A stretch of 64,000 nucleotides of DNA from Prorocentrum cordatum. Its lineage: Eukaryota > Sar > Dinophyceae > Prorocentrales > Prorocentraceae. The DNA lies in NCBI GenBank assembly GCA_963575745.1, contig CAUYUJ010018295.1, positions 64,501 through 128,500 of the forward strand, read 5' to 3'. Shown here one piece after another: positions 37,501-46,965 of this stretch (position 1 is the stretch's first letter; every line of letters begins with the position of its first letter). The notes below the pieces were generated by a model. That model was not told where the DNA came from. It saw only the letters and a list, made by a program, of their open reading frames with translations, and made no database searches. The translations under genes and the position numbers were made by a program.

Positions 37501-38680
37501 CGTGTGCACCTATGTTAACGCCCGCGTCGGGGGGGGAGGCGCATGCCAATCGGCGTCAGCGTACGGGGATCTCCCGTGAGACGGTGCGGGGCCAACGACA
37601 GAGGCTCTCGACCACCCAGCCTGGTGAGGCTCCGACACCAGCACCACCTGTGTCGGATGACATGTCAAGACTCTTTGTTCTTTCACGTGTTGCGATGCTG
37701 CATGGATTGGGGGAGTGGGCGGAGAGGGGGGATGCTATGATTGCTGCAAGTGGGAGGAGGACGGAGATAACCAGACTAACAGGGAGGAGGTTACCTAGAG
37801 GCTACAGGCCGTGGGACTTCCTATTTGCGCAGGCTGCTGGTGTGAATTGGTGGCGCCATCTCGACTGGAGTGAACATGGTTTTCGCGAGTTTGCTACGGC
37901 CCGACTGTGTGCGGCGGGATTTTCACATATGACGGAGGGCTTTATCTTTAAGGAGGAGGGAGGTCAGGTACACAGAGAGGAGGAGGAGGAGGACAAACAG
38001 TATACACAGGCAGCGCTTGATCGTATTGCCAGGCGCCTCGCAGCAAACTTTGAAAGTGAGGTCCGCTTCGAGCGACGAGGCGGAGTTGCGATGGAGCTGC
38101 TGGGCGACTCCATGCTGATAACCAACTGGATGAGGGGAAGGTGGACTTGCAACAGCAATATATGCCGATCGCAGGTGGGGGAGGTTATTGATATGTTAGA
38201 CGACGCCTCTCGAAATTTTAAGCTGCAGGGCCCAGCCACAGGATATGATTTGTGGCGTCATCACTATCGTGAAGGCAATGACCGTGCCGACCGACTGACT
38301 TGGGAAATCAGACATCTACCATTACAATCGAGGTACAGAAGCATTCAACAACATAAAAACAATACTGAACATTGATCGCAATCCGTGGTGCGTACGACGG
38401 TGGCGTTAGCAGTGCAGGTGCTGGGGGAGGATGGTGGCTAGACGGTGAGTTCATCAGTGAGCAATCTGGGGAGGGGGTCTGTGATTGCCTGCGCACGTTT
38501 ACCCGTCCGTTGGCGGAGGAGGCTTTTGGCCTGCTTCCCGATGCGACGGTTACTCAGTGTGAGCTTGAGGCCGCCTCGAGACTTGCCCGCTCTGCTTGCG
38601 AGATACTTCAAGAGTATCACGTTTTTCAGGGTACATCCAGCCCACAGGGGATGGCTGCGCCAACCCGACCGCCCTTGTAG
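34574..38680 (+). pseudogene. LINE-3 ORF2 remnant: endonuclease, reverse transcriptase, permuted RNase H
   Basis: A decayed ORF2 that can be followed through frame changes near 35000, 37150 and 38365 and through in-frame stops at about 35176 (TAA), 35387 (TAG) and 36391 (TAG). The endonuclease keeps VQECQ and SDHALL (about 35270) but GDFN has become TDAS. RT: PKSPQMTELKDARNI (about 36288), motif A SADVLQCFDHV, RTGGVEG and motif C ALWADN (about 36856). RNase H motifs again come rotated: GDSMLITNWMRGRW (38105), HHYREGNDRADRL (about 38262-38296), then YDGGVSSAGAGGGWW (38395) and TQCELEAASRLA (38561). A proper stop (TAG 38678) precedes the tail, unlike LINE-1. It cannot make a functional protein as read. 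Confidence 0.85.
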
Positions 38681-38715
38681 GGCCCCGTGGTCGGACCGCA
38701 AACCGCAAAACAAAT

Positions 38716-38745
38716 CTGGTTGACGGTTTACCGCCGGCTCCCAGT
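38716..38745 (+). repeat. PAL right half, 3' flank of LINE-3
   Basis: CTGGTTGACGG, TTTACCGCCGGCTCCCAGT. With the left arm at 26690 it brackets about 12.0 kb of stacked LINE-1b and LINE-3. Confidence 0.85.
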
Positions 38746-39481
38746 TGCTCTCCGGGCTTTGGTCGCTACCAAGTGGATGCTACTAAGTGGGCGCTTCGAA
38801 TGGCCGACCCGGCCCGGGCGGACAATGTGTCAACCTGGACTACCTCGTAGAGCTCTTCGGCATCGATGAGCTAGAGGAATTCCGGCGCGGGGTGGAGCTA
38901 GTTGGCCGACCCGGCCGAGGCGGGCAAAGTGGTAACTTTCAGTCGGTTTTGCTAAGATTTGAAAGATATTCCCGGAAAGCTCTCTGAGAGCTATAGGGTT
39001 TCAGATTAGAAGCCGGACGGTGGTGGTGCCCGCCAGCAGCCCATCTTCGCCGGTCTAGAATCCCTGCAGCGGCTCGTTTGGGGTCGCAGCCCGTCCGGGA
39101 GAGCTTCCGGCGCGCGTCCACGCGTACCTGCACGCGTGCAGGCGCGCATGGAAGCGTGTCTGGCAGCGCTTCCGAAGCGCTTCAGGGGAGCCCCCCAGAG
39201 CTCTCCAGGCAAGATTCCGTCCCCGAGGGTCTCTTCGCTCTCCGGGTTTTGGACGCTACCAAGTTTGACCATTCATTCTAAGAAACCAGATTTTTCGCAC
39301 CTGTAGTGGGTTAGGCCGCGTCCGCCAGTCAATTTCTCAGGTCCGTAGGTGCAGTATTACTATCAAAAGACTTGGCGGAACCTTCTTTAGATAAAAACAT
39401 AAAAACGTGATTTTTCGAGTTTTTTCGGGTCTTGCTCCAGACACTTCCTTTATGTGTACCGAGGAGCGCCGTGAGAGAAAA
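38746..39481 (+). repeat. Mosaic of R300 end, R125, R300 and R290
   Basis: A short piece with CTCTCCGGGCTTTGGTCGCT (R300 end), R125 at 38841-38965 (CCTCGTAGAGCTCTTCGGCA, CGATGAGCTAGAGGAATTCC), R300 at 38969-39262 and R290 at about 39265-39481 starting TTTGACCATTCATTCTAAGA. R300 here follows R125 at the word TTTGAAAGATATTCCCGGAA, the same junction as 49070-49090, so R125-R300 also spread as a composite. Confidence 0.75.
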
Positions 39482-39558
39482 GAGCTCTACGAGGGCCCCG
39501 GCGGTAACCTGGTTGACGGTTTACCGCCGGTTCCAAGTCGGTTTACCTCGTAGAGCTC
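39482..39558 (+). repeat. PAL palindromic repeat with both outer arms
   Basis: GAGCTCTACGAGGGCCCCGG, CGGTAACCTGGTTGACGG, TTTACCGCCGGTTCCAAGT, then CGGTTTA and CCTCGTAGAGCTC. This is the most complete empty PAL in the window and the best reference for the unoccupied site. Confidence 0.85.
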
Positions 39559-39905
39559 TTCGGCGTCGATGAGCTAGGAATTCCGGCGCGGGGTGGAGCT
39601 AGTTGGCCGACCCGACCAAAAGAGACAATGTGGTGACTTTGGGTCGGTTTTGCTAAGATTTGAAAGATATTCGACCATCCATTTTGAGAAACCAGATTTT
39701 TCGCACCTGTAGTGGGTTATGCCGCGTCTGCCAGTCAAATTCTCAGGTCCGTAGGTGCAGTATTACTATCAAAACACTTGGAGGAACCGACGTTTGATTT
39801 TTTTTTTTTAAAAAAAAAACAGAAAAACGTGTTTTTTTCCAGAGTTTTTCGTATCTTGCTCCAGAAGCTTTCTTCATGTGTTCCGAGGACCGCCGTGCAA
39901 GGAAA
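39559..39905 (+). repeat. R125 then R290
   Basis: R125 (CGTCGATGAGCTAGGAATTC, GGGGTGGAGCTAGTTGGCCG) passes at about 39655 into R290, which contains a run of T and A (39798-39820) and CTCCAGAAGCTTTCTTCATG. Confidence 0.75.
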
Positions 39906-39962
39906 GAGCTCTACGAGGGCCCCAGCGGTGGCCAGGTTGACGGTTTACCGCCGGTTCCCAGT
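39906..39962 (+). repeat. PAL palindromic repeat
   Basis: GAGCTCTACGAGGGCCCCAG, CGGTGGCCAGGTTGACGG, TTTACCGCCGGTTCCCAGT. Empty; CCAGG centre as used by LINE-1a. Confidence 0.8.
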
Positions 39963-40194
39963 TTCGAAGACTGTGAGATTTTGAAATTCGTTTTGAGAAC
40001 TGGTAATTTTCGCACCTGTAGTTGGTTATGCTGCGTCCGCCAGTAAAAGTCTCAGGGTTGTAATTGTAGTATTACTATCAAAACACTTGGCGGAACCGAC
40101 TTTCGGTAAAAACAGAAAAACTTAATTTTCAAGTTTTTGAGCTCACGCGTAGGGAAGCTTCTCCCATGGTTCCGAGCAGCGTGGTGCGAGAAAA
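39963..40194 (+). repeat. R290 interspersed repeat, diverged
   Basis: Begins TTCGAAGACTGTGAGATTTT. Diverged at GGTTATGCTGCGTCCGCCAG and CTCACGCGTAGGGAAGCTTC. Confidence 0.7.
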
Positions 40195-40251
40195 GAGCTC
40201 TGCCAGGCTCCCGGCGGTAACCTGGTTGACGGTTTACCGCCGGCTCGCAGT
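40195..40251 (+). repeat. PAL palindromic repeat
   Basis: GAGCTCTGCCAGGCTCCCGG, CGGTAACCTGGTTGACGG, TTTACCGCCGGCTCGCAGT. The left outer arm has two changes. Confidence 0.8.
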
Positions 40252-40746
40252 TTGAACATTCGTTCCGAGAACCGGTATTTTTCGCACCTGTAGTGGGTTA
40301 TGCCGCGTCCGCCAGTGAAATTGTCAGGTCCGTAGCTGCAGTATTACTATCAAAACATTTGAAGGAACCCACTTCGGATAAAAATTGAAAAACGTATTTT
40401 TTCGAGTTGTCAGCTCACGTGTGAGAGCTAGGTCCGCTAAACTATTTGATTATTCGAGTCATTTTGGCAGGTGCTGTCGGTTTTCTGTACTTAACTCGGG
40501 CTGTAGAAGAGGTACAGAGCTGGTGTTTACAGAAACCGATTCATAATCATCAGGTGCGTCTGTCTCTAGCATCTAGGGGTCTGAACTCGGTCTACTACTC
40601 GAGCTAGGTCGCGAAATTATTCGTATTCTACGAATTCTGTTGGCGGATACTGTCGGTTTTTGGTGTTTAATTCGAGCTGTAGAGGAGCTACAGAGCTGAT
40701 GCGCATGCGTGACATATTCAGAATCAAGGCGCGTTTGTGAGTTACA
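40252..40746 (+). repeat. R290 fragment and S177 monomers
   Basis: R290 runs to about 40420 and stops at GTTGTCAGCTCACGTGTGAG. S177 then begins in mid-monomer (GAGCTAGGTCCGCTAAACTA), with two monomers to the R300 junction at GTGAGTTACATTCCCGGAGA. Confidence 0.7.
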
Positions 40747-41090
40747 TTCCCGGAGAGCTCTCTGAGAGCTAGAGGGTTTTGGATTAGAAGCCGGACGGTG
40801 GTGGTGCCCGTCAGCAGCCCACCTTCGCCGCTCCAGAATCCCCGGAGAAGGTTGTTTGAGCTGGCAGCGGGTCCGGGGGCGCTTCCGGCAAGCGTGCACG
40901 CGTGCCTGCACGCGTGCAGGCGCGCGTGGAAGCCTTCCTGGCGGCGTTTCAGAAGCACTGCAGGGGAGCCCCCCAGAGCTCCAGAAGCGCTTCGCGAGAG
41001 CGTCCGAGGGCCTCCAGGAAAGGTTTTCGGTGTGTGTTTTCTTTTGCTTTCTGGTCTTTGCTCTCCGGGTTTTGGGCGCTACCAAGTCTA
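40747..41090 (+). repeat. R300 GC-rich interspersed repeat
   Basis: CCCGGAGAGCTCTCTGAGAG to GGGTTTTGGGCGCTACCAAG. It contains the CACGCGTGCCTGCACGCGTG core at about 40898-40920 and an extra stretch GAGGGCCTCCAGGAAAGGTT not in the copy at 38969. Confidence 0.75.
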
Positions 41091-41644
41091 GAGTTGACAG
41101 GTGCTGTTGGTTTTCAGTACTTAACTCGGGCTGTAGAAACGCTTTAGAGCTGGTACTCACAGAAGCCGATTCTGAATCATCAGGAACGCTTGTCTGTTGC
41201 ATCGAGAGGTCTGAACTAGGTCCGCGAAACCATTTGTATTCTTCGATTTCTCCAAACAGGCGCTGTCGGTGTTCTGTACTTAACTCGAGCTTTAGCATAG
41301 CTGCAGAGCTTGTGCGCGCACATAATCGATTCAGAATCACAGGCGCGTTGTCTGAAGCATCCAGAGCTCTGAACTCAGTCTGCGACTCGAGCTAGGTCGC
41401 AGAACTATTCGTATTGGACCGATTTTCTTCGAAATGACGGTGAATTTATTCACCTAACTTGAGAGCTCTTTGGCAATGAGATGGAAATCATGAGGCGCCG
41501 CTTGGCTGGATCTGTTCAGCACAACAATGGAAAGGGAATTATCAGCGGCAATAGTATCTAGACGTCTGAGATCAGTCTGCTATCAGCGCTCGGACTGAAA
41601 AATATTCGCCCCCTGCTACTTCTCTGGACATAATATATGGAAAG
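41091..41644 (+). repeat. S177 array ending in variant subtype
   Basis: Two standard monomers, then the GACCGATTTTCTTCGAAATG variant from about 41400, ending with ATAATATATGGAAAGGAAGC in front of PAL. Confidence 0.75.
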
Positions 41645-41703
41645 GAAGCTCTACGAGTCTCCCGGCGGTAAGAAAGGTTGACGGTTTACCGCCGGCGCCC
41701 AGT
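41645..41703 (+). repeat. PAL palindromic repeat
   Basis: GAAGCTCTACGAGTCTCCCG, GCGGTAAGAAAGGTTGACGG, TTTACCGCCGGCGCCCAGT. AAGAAAGG-centre subtype; empty. Confidence 0.8.
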
Positions 41704-41921
41704 TTAACCATTCATTTTGAGAAACCAGATTTTTCGCACCTGCAGTGGGCTATGCCGCGTCTGCCAGTCAAATTCTCAGGTCCGTAGGTGCAGTATTACT
41801 ATCAAAACACTTGGCGGAACCGTCTTTGGATAAAAACATATAAACGTGATTTTTAGAGTTTTTTTCGGGTCTTGCTCCAGACGCTTCCTTTATGTGTACC
41901 GAGCAGCGCCGTGCGAGAAAA
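41704..41921 (+). repeat. R290 interspersed repeat
   Basis: TTTAACCATTCATTTTGAGA to CGTGCGAGAAAAGAGTTCTA. Very close to the copy at 39265. Confidence 0.75.
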
Positions 41922-41976
41922 GAGTTCTACGAGGGCCCCGGCGGTAACCTGGTTGACGGTTTACCGCCGGTTCCAA
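41922..41976 (+). repeat. PAL palindromic repeat
   Basis: GAGTTCTACGAGGGCCCCGG, CGGTAACCTGGTTGACGG, TTTACCGCCGGTTCCA; runs directly into R245. Confidence 0.8.
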
Positions 41977-42195
41977 TTCCGGGGCGGTGGAGAGCCAGTT
42001 GGCAAGAAAAATCTCGACGGACCTTTTGCTGACTCTTGGTCGGTTGAATTTTTTTTCCCGAAATTCAACCATTCGTTCGAGCTCTAGTATTTTTTCTGAC
42101 CATATTCGATCTTATTCCCGCTCGCTGTCTTAATCTCAGCTCGATCGGGTACCTATTACTGCCAAAAAGCGTTGCGGCGGGATCGGCCGTTTCGA
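41977..42195 (+). repeat. R245 interspersed repeat
   Basis: CCGGGGCGGTGGAGAGCCAG to GGCGGGATCGGCCGTTTCGA, then S177 (GAGTCATCTTGACAGG). Confidence 0.75.
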
Positions 42196-43408
42196 GTCAT
42201 CTTGACAGGGGCTGTCGGTTTTTTGTACTTAACCCGAGCTGTAGGAGAGCTACAGAGCTGATACTTACAGAAACCGATTCAGAATTATCAGGCGCGTTCG
42301 TCTGTTCCATCCAGAGGTCTGAACTCGGTCTGCTGCCCGAGCTAGGTCCGCGAAACTATTCGAGTTCTTCGAGTCATCTGGAGAGGTGCTGTCGGTTTTC
42401 TGTACTTAACTCGGGCTGTAGGTTGGCTACAGGGCTGGTAATTGCAGAAACCGGTTCGGAGACATCAGGCGCGTCCGCCTGTCGCATACAGAGGTCTGAA
42501 CTCGGTCTGCTACTCGAGCTGGGTCCGCAAAACTATTCGTATCGCTCGGGTCATCTCGACAGGGACTGTCGGTTTTCTGCGCTTAAATCGTTCTCCAGGG
42601 GAGCTACAGAGCTGATGCGCACAGAAACCGATGCAAGATAATCAGGCGGGTTCGTCTGTTGCATCCAGAGGTCTGAACTCGGTCTGCTGCTCGAGCTAGG
42701 TTCGCGAAACTATTCGTATCGTTCGAGTCATCTTGAGAGGTGCTGTCCGTTTTCGCACGTAACTCGGGCTGTGCAGAGATACAGAGCTCATACGCACAGA
42801 AACTGATTTGGAATCATCAGGCTTGTTTGTCTGTTGCATCTAAAGGTCTGAACTGGGTCTGCTACTCGGGCTAGGTCCGCAAAACTATTCGTATTCTTTG
42901 AGTCATCTTGACAGATGTTGTCCATTTTCTGTATTGAATTCGGGCTGTAGGAGAGTTACAGAGCTGGTACGCACAGAAACTGATGCAGAAGCATTGGGAG
43001 CGTTCGTCTGTTGCATCGATATGTCTGAACTCGGTCTGCTATCCGAGGTAGGTTCACAAACTATTCGAGTTCGACCGACATTTTGTTTCAAATGATGGTG
43101 CATTTCTTCACTGAGCTCGAGCTGCAGAGCAGCTCGAGAGCTCTTCGGCCGAAAAATCAGAAGGGCATCATGAGGCGCGAAGCATCTAGACGCTTGGTTT
43201 GGGTCTGTTGTGAGCGCGGACGCCAAACACGGATTCGTACTCTGCTATTTTCTCCCTAGTGGTATTTTCTACACGCTGCAGATGAGCTATAGAACTGTTC
43301 AGCACAGCAATGGGATATCACTAGACGCCTGAGATCAGTCTGCTATCTGAGCTCGGGCTCAAAAACTATTCGTTCTCTGCTAATTCTTTGGACATAATAT
43401 ATGGTCAG
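42196..43408 (+). repeat. S177 array, about six to seven monomers
   Basis: Monomers can be followed at 42310, 42490, 42668, 42845 and 43020. The variant subtype (GACCGACATTTTGTTTCAAA) occupies about 43050-43400 and joins PAL. Between-copy differences are mostly single bases. Confidence 0.85.
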
Positions 43409-43467
43409 GAAGCTCTACGAGTCCCCCGGCGGTAAGAAAGGTTGACGGTTTACCGCGGGCGCCCAGT
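43409..43467 (+). repeat. PAL repeat, left member of an inverted pair
   Basis: GAAGCTCTACGAGTCCCCCG, AAGAAAGGTTGACGG, TTTACCGCGGGCGCCCAGT. It meets its mirror copy with no spacer at 43467/43468 (CCCAGT then ACTGG). Confidence 0.8.
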
Positions 43468-43527
43468 ACTGGACGCCGGCGGTAAATCGTCAACCTTGGT
43501 TACCTCCGGGGGACTCGTAGAGTTTCC
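43468..43527 (-). repeat. PAL repeat, right member of the inverted pair
   Basis: ACTGGACGCCGGCGGTAAAT, CGTCAACCTTGGTTACCTCC, GGGGGACTCGTAGAGTTTCC: reverse PAL with several changes. From here to about 47.1 kb all repeats run on the minus strand. Confidence 0.75.
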
Positions 43528-44780
43528 TTGCAATATACCACCTCCAAAGAATTAGATGAGTAAGAATAGTTGTTCAGCCCGCTAATAGCAGACTGATTGC
43601 AGCCGTCTAGATTCAACTAGCGCCGCTGATGATTCCCTTCCCATTGTTGTGCTGATCGGCTCTGTAGCTCATCCGCAGCGCGAGTTTTACCAATATAACC
43701 CATTCCATCTCCAAGAAATTAACAGGGTACGAATAGTTGTTCAGCCCGAGCGCTGATAGAAGACTGATTTCAGGCGTCTAGATATCAAATAGCGCGCCTG
43801 ATCATGTTCTTCCAATTGACGTGCCTAGAGCTCTTGAGCTCATCTGGAGCTCGAGTTAAGTCAGAACAATCAAGTCTATCACCAGGAAAATAGCAGAGTA
43901 TGAGTAGTTATTCGGCTTCTGTGCTGAGAACAGACCGGATCCGAGCGTCTAGATACTTCAGACTAGCGCGTCCGATGATTCCATCCCGCTTCCTGTGCCA
44001 GAGAGCTCTGAAGCTTGGACGCAGCTCGAGTTCGGTCAAGGAGCTCACTACCATTTAAAAGAAATCGATGGAATAGGAATAGTTTTGCGGACCTAGCTCC
44101 AGTAGCAGACTGAGTGCAGACCTCTAGATACTTCAGACGAACGCGCCTGATAATTCTGAATCGAGTACGTGTGCGTATCAGCTCTGTAGCTCTCCGACAG
44201 CTCCAGTTAAGTAGAGACAACCGACAGCAGCTGTCCAGCAAATTCGTACAATACGAATAGTTTTGCGGATCTAGCCTGAGTAGTGGACCGAGTTCAGACC
44301 TCGTAGATGCTTCAGACGACCGCGTCTGATGATCCTGGTTTGGTTTCTGTGCGCACCAGCTCTGTAGCTCTCCTACAGCTCGAGTTAAGTATAACAAACC
44401 GACGGCATCTGTTAAGCAAATCGGTACAATACGAATAGTTGTGCAGACCTAGCTCGAGTAGTAGACCGAGTTCAGGCCTCTAGATGCTCCAGGCGACCGC
44501 GTCTGACGATTCTGAATCGGTTTCTGTGTGTACCAGCTCCATAGCTCTTCTACAGCTCGAGTTTTGTACCAAAAACCCAGCAGCATCTGTCAAGAACATC
44601 GATAGATTACGAATATTGTTGCGGACCTCGCTCGAGTAGCAGACTGAGTTCAGACCTCTAGATGCTTCAGATGAACGCGCCTGGTGATTCTGCATCGGTC
44701 TCTGTGAGTATCAGCTCTGTAGCTCTCCCAACGCTCGAGTTAAGTACAGAGCAACGACAGCACCTCTCGAGATGACTCGA
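43528..44780 (-). repeat. S177 array in reverse orientation, about seven monomers
   Basis: Reverse-complement S177 words (CAGACCTCTAGATGCTTCAG, AGCTCTGTAGCTCTCCTACA, GAATAGTTTTGCGGACCTAG) recur at about 177-bp spacing. Monomers 43528-44040 are more diverged and include a reversed variant subtype. Confidence 0.8.
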
Positions 44781-45005
44781 AGCAGCCGATCCCGCCGCAA
44801 GGCTTTGTGGCAGTAAAAGGTACCCGATCGAGCTCAGATTGAGACGGCGAGCGGGAATAATATCGAATATCAGGGGAAAAATATTAGAGCTCTAACGAAT
44901 GGTTGAATTCGAGAACATAATTTTCAACCGAGCAAAAGTCACCAAAAGTTCTGTCGAGATTTTTCTTGCCAACTAGCCTTCCAGCGCCCCGGGATTACTC
45001 TTCTA
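44781..45005 (-). repeat. R245 interspersed repeat, reverse
   Basis: From GCCGATCCCGCCGCAAGGCT through GGTACCCGATCGAGCTCAGA and GAGATTTTTCTTGCCAACTA to CCAGCGCCCCGGGATTACTC. Its orientation matches the surrounding reversed S177. Confidence 0.75.
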
Positions 45006-45690
45006 GCTTCGCCGCTACCGCTCTAAAGGAAGCTCTACGAACTACTTCATACGAACGCGCCCGATGATTCTGAATCGATTACGTGGGCGTATCAGCTCTG
45101 TAGCTCTCCTACAGCTCGAGTTGAGTAGAGACAACCGACAACAGCTGTCAGGAAAGTTCGTGCAATACGAACAGGTTTGCGGACCTAGCTCGAGTACTGG
45201 ACCGAGTGCAGACCTCTAGATGCTTCAGACGACCGCGTCTGATGAGTCTGGATCGGTTTCTCTGCGCACCAGCTCTGTAGCTCTCCTACAGCTCGAGTTA
45301 AGTACAAAAAACCGACAGCATCTGTCAAGCAAATCAGTAGAATACGAATATTTTCGCAGACCTAGCTCGAGTAGTAGACCGAGTGCAGACCTCTAGATGC
45401 TTCAGATGACCGCGTCTGATGATACTGGATTGGTTTCTGTGCGTACCATCTCTGTAGCTCCCCTATAGCTCGAGTTAAGTACGAAAAACCGACAGCATCT
45501 GCCAAGAAAATCGATAGAATACGAATAGTTTCGCGGACCTAGCTCGAGTAGCAGACTGGTTCAGGCCTCTAGATGCAACAGACGAACGCGCCAGATGATT
45601 TTGAATGGTTTCTGTGAGTACCAGCTCTGCAGCGCTCCTACAGGTCGAGTTAAGTACAGAAAACCGAAAGCACCTCTCGAGATAACTCCA
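45006..45690 (-). repeat. S177 array in reverse orientation, about four monomers
   Basis: Begins near GGAAGCTCTACGAACTACTT and runs to ACCTCTCGAGATAACTCCAA. Same reverse words as 43528-44780. Confidence 0.8.
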
Positions 45691-45942
45691 AGCTGACGGT
45701 TCCAGCAAGTGTTTTGATAATAATATTGCAGCTACGGACCTGAGAATTTCACTCGCAGACGCGGCGTGACCCACTACACGTGATAAAAAAAACTCGTTTC
45801 TTAAAATGGGTTGTAAAATGTCTTTCAAATCTTAGCAAAACCGACCCCGAGTGATCGCATCATCTCTTAATGTCGGGTCTGCCTAGCTCCAGCCTGCTCC
45901 CAGATTCCTCTTAGCTCATCTTGCCGAAGAGCTCTACAAGGT
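45691..45942 (-). repeat. R290 fragment and R125, reverse
   Basis: CAAGTGTTTTGATAATAATA to AAATCTTAGCAAAACCGACC is reversed R290/R125 junction sequence, then GGTCTGCCTAGCTCCAGCCT and CTTAGCTCATCTTGCCGAAG are reversed R125. Confidence 0.7.
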
Positions 45943-45999
45943 ACTGGGAGCTGGCGATAAGCCGTCAACCAGGTTACCGCCGGGACCCTGGTAGAGCTC
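45943..45999 (-). repeat. PAL palindromic repeat, reverse
   Basis: ACTGGGAGCTGGCGATAAGC, CGTCAACCAGGTTACCGCCG, GGACCCTGGTAGAGCTC. Empty. Confidence 0.8.
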
Positions 46000-46130
46000 T
46001 TGTCTGCACGGCGCTGCTCGGAATTCATGGGGGAGCTTTCTTACTTCAAAAATTACGTTGTTCTCAGTTTTTACCGAAAGTCGGTTGCTTCAAGTGTTTT
46101 GATAGTAATACTGCAGCTACGGACCTGAGA
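46000..46130 (-). repeat. R290 fragment, reverse
   Basis: CTTGTCTGCACGGCGCTGCT, ATTCATGGGGGAGCTTTCTT, CAAGTGTTTTGATAGTAATA, CTGCAGCTACGGACCTGAGA: R290 in reverse, truncated by the next PAL. Confidence 0.7.
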
Positions 46131-46187
46131 ACTGGGAGCCGGCGGTAAACCGTCAACCAGGTTACCGCTGGGAGCCTCGTAGAGCTC
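46131..46187 (-). repeat. PAL palindromic repeat, reverse
   Basis: ACTGGGAGCCGGCGGTAAAC, CGTCAACCAGGTTACCGCTG, GGAGCCTCGTAGAGCTC. Empty, well preserved. Confidence 0.8.
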
Positions 46188-46662
46188 TTTTTCTCGCGCG
46201 GCGCTGCTCGGAACGCATGGAAAGAGCTTCATCACGCGTTCGACGAAAACTCGAAAAATACATTTTTGGTTTTCATCGAAAGTTCGTTCCGCCAAGTGTT
46301 TCGATAGTAATACTGCAGCTACGGACCAGAAAATTTCACTGGCAGACGCGGCACAACCAACTGCAGATGCAAAACATACCGTTTCTTGAAACGAATGTTC
46401 AAATATCTCACTATGTTCGCCCAACGGGCCCAAAGTTCACACATTGTCCGTCGGGGCCGGGTCGGCCAACTAGCTGCACCCCGCGCTGGAATTCCTCTAG
46501 CTCATCGATGCCGGAGAGCTCTACGAGGTATTTGGCTGGCGGACGCGGCATAACCGACTACAGGTGCGAAAAATACCGGTTCTCAAAACCAATGTTCAAA
46601 TCTTTCAGAAAGTTCGGTCAACCGACCCAGAGTTCACACATTGTCCACCCAGGCCAGCTGGG
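46188..46662 (-). repeat. R290 and R125 copies, reverse
   Basis: R290 (CTTCATCACGCGTTCGACGA to CAAATATCTCACTATG), R125 (GGGCCGGGTCGGCCAACTAG, CATCGATGCCGGAGAGCTCT), then a second R290/R125 fragment (CTGGCGGACGCGGCATAACC, AGTTCACACATTGTCCACCC). Confidence 0.7.
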
Positions 46663-46965
46663 TCACTTGGTAGCGTCCAAAACCTGGAGAGAGAAGAGAC
46701 CCTCGGTGACGGGAAATCTTTCCTGGACAGCTCTCGGGGGCTCTCCTGAAGCGCTTCTGAAGCGCTGCCAGGCGGGCTTCCACGCGTGCCTGCGCGCGTG
46801 CAGGTACGCGTGGCCGCGTGCCGGAAGCGCTCCCGGACCCGCTGCGACCCCGAACGAGCTGCTGCCAGGATTCTGGACCGGCGAAGATGGGCTGCTGGCA
46901 GGCACCACCACCGTCCGGCTGCTACTCTGAAGCCCTCTAGCTCTCAGAGAGCTCTCCGGGAAACT
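46663..46965 (-). repeat. R300 GC-rich repeat, reverse
   Basis: GGTAGCGTCCAAAACCTGGA to TCTCAGAGAGCTCTCCGGGA. Contains the CACGCGTGCCTGCGCGCGTG core. Confidence 0.75.

Larger units (their letters stand above)
32746..38715 (+). mobile_element. LINE-3, diverged decayed PAL-specific non-LTR element
   Basis: About 5.97 kb. It has a GC-rich 5' end and 22-24 bp monomers (32868-33360), an intact ORF1 and a decayed ORF2 with homologous motifs to LINE-1a, and a 3' tail of CCGCAAACCGCAAAACAAAT (about 38696-38715). The 3' flank is CTGGTTGACGG of PAL. Proteins share motifs and order with LINE-1 but are clearly diverged, so these are two families using the same target. Confidence 0.88.

Noticed and set aside
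26690-38745. LINE-1b plus LINE-3 as one very large element
   Set aside because: LINE-1b ends in the same tail as LINE-1a, a PAL remnant follows it, and LINE-3 has its own 5' monomers, ORF1, ORF2 and tail.
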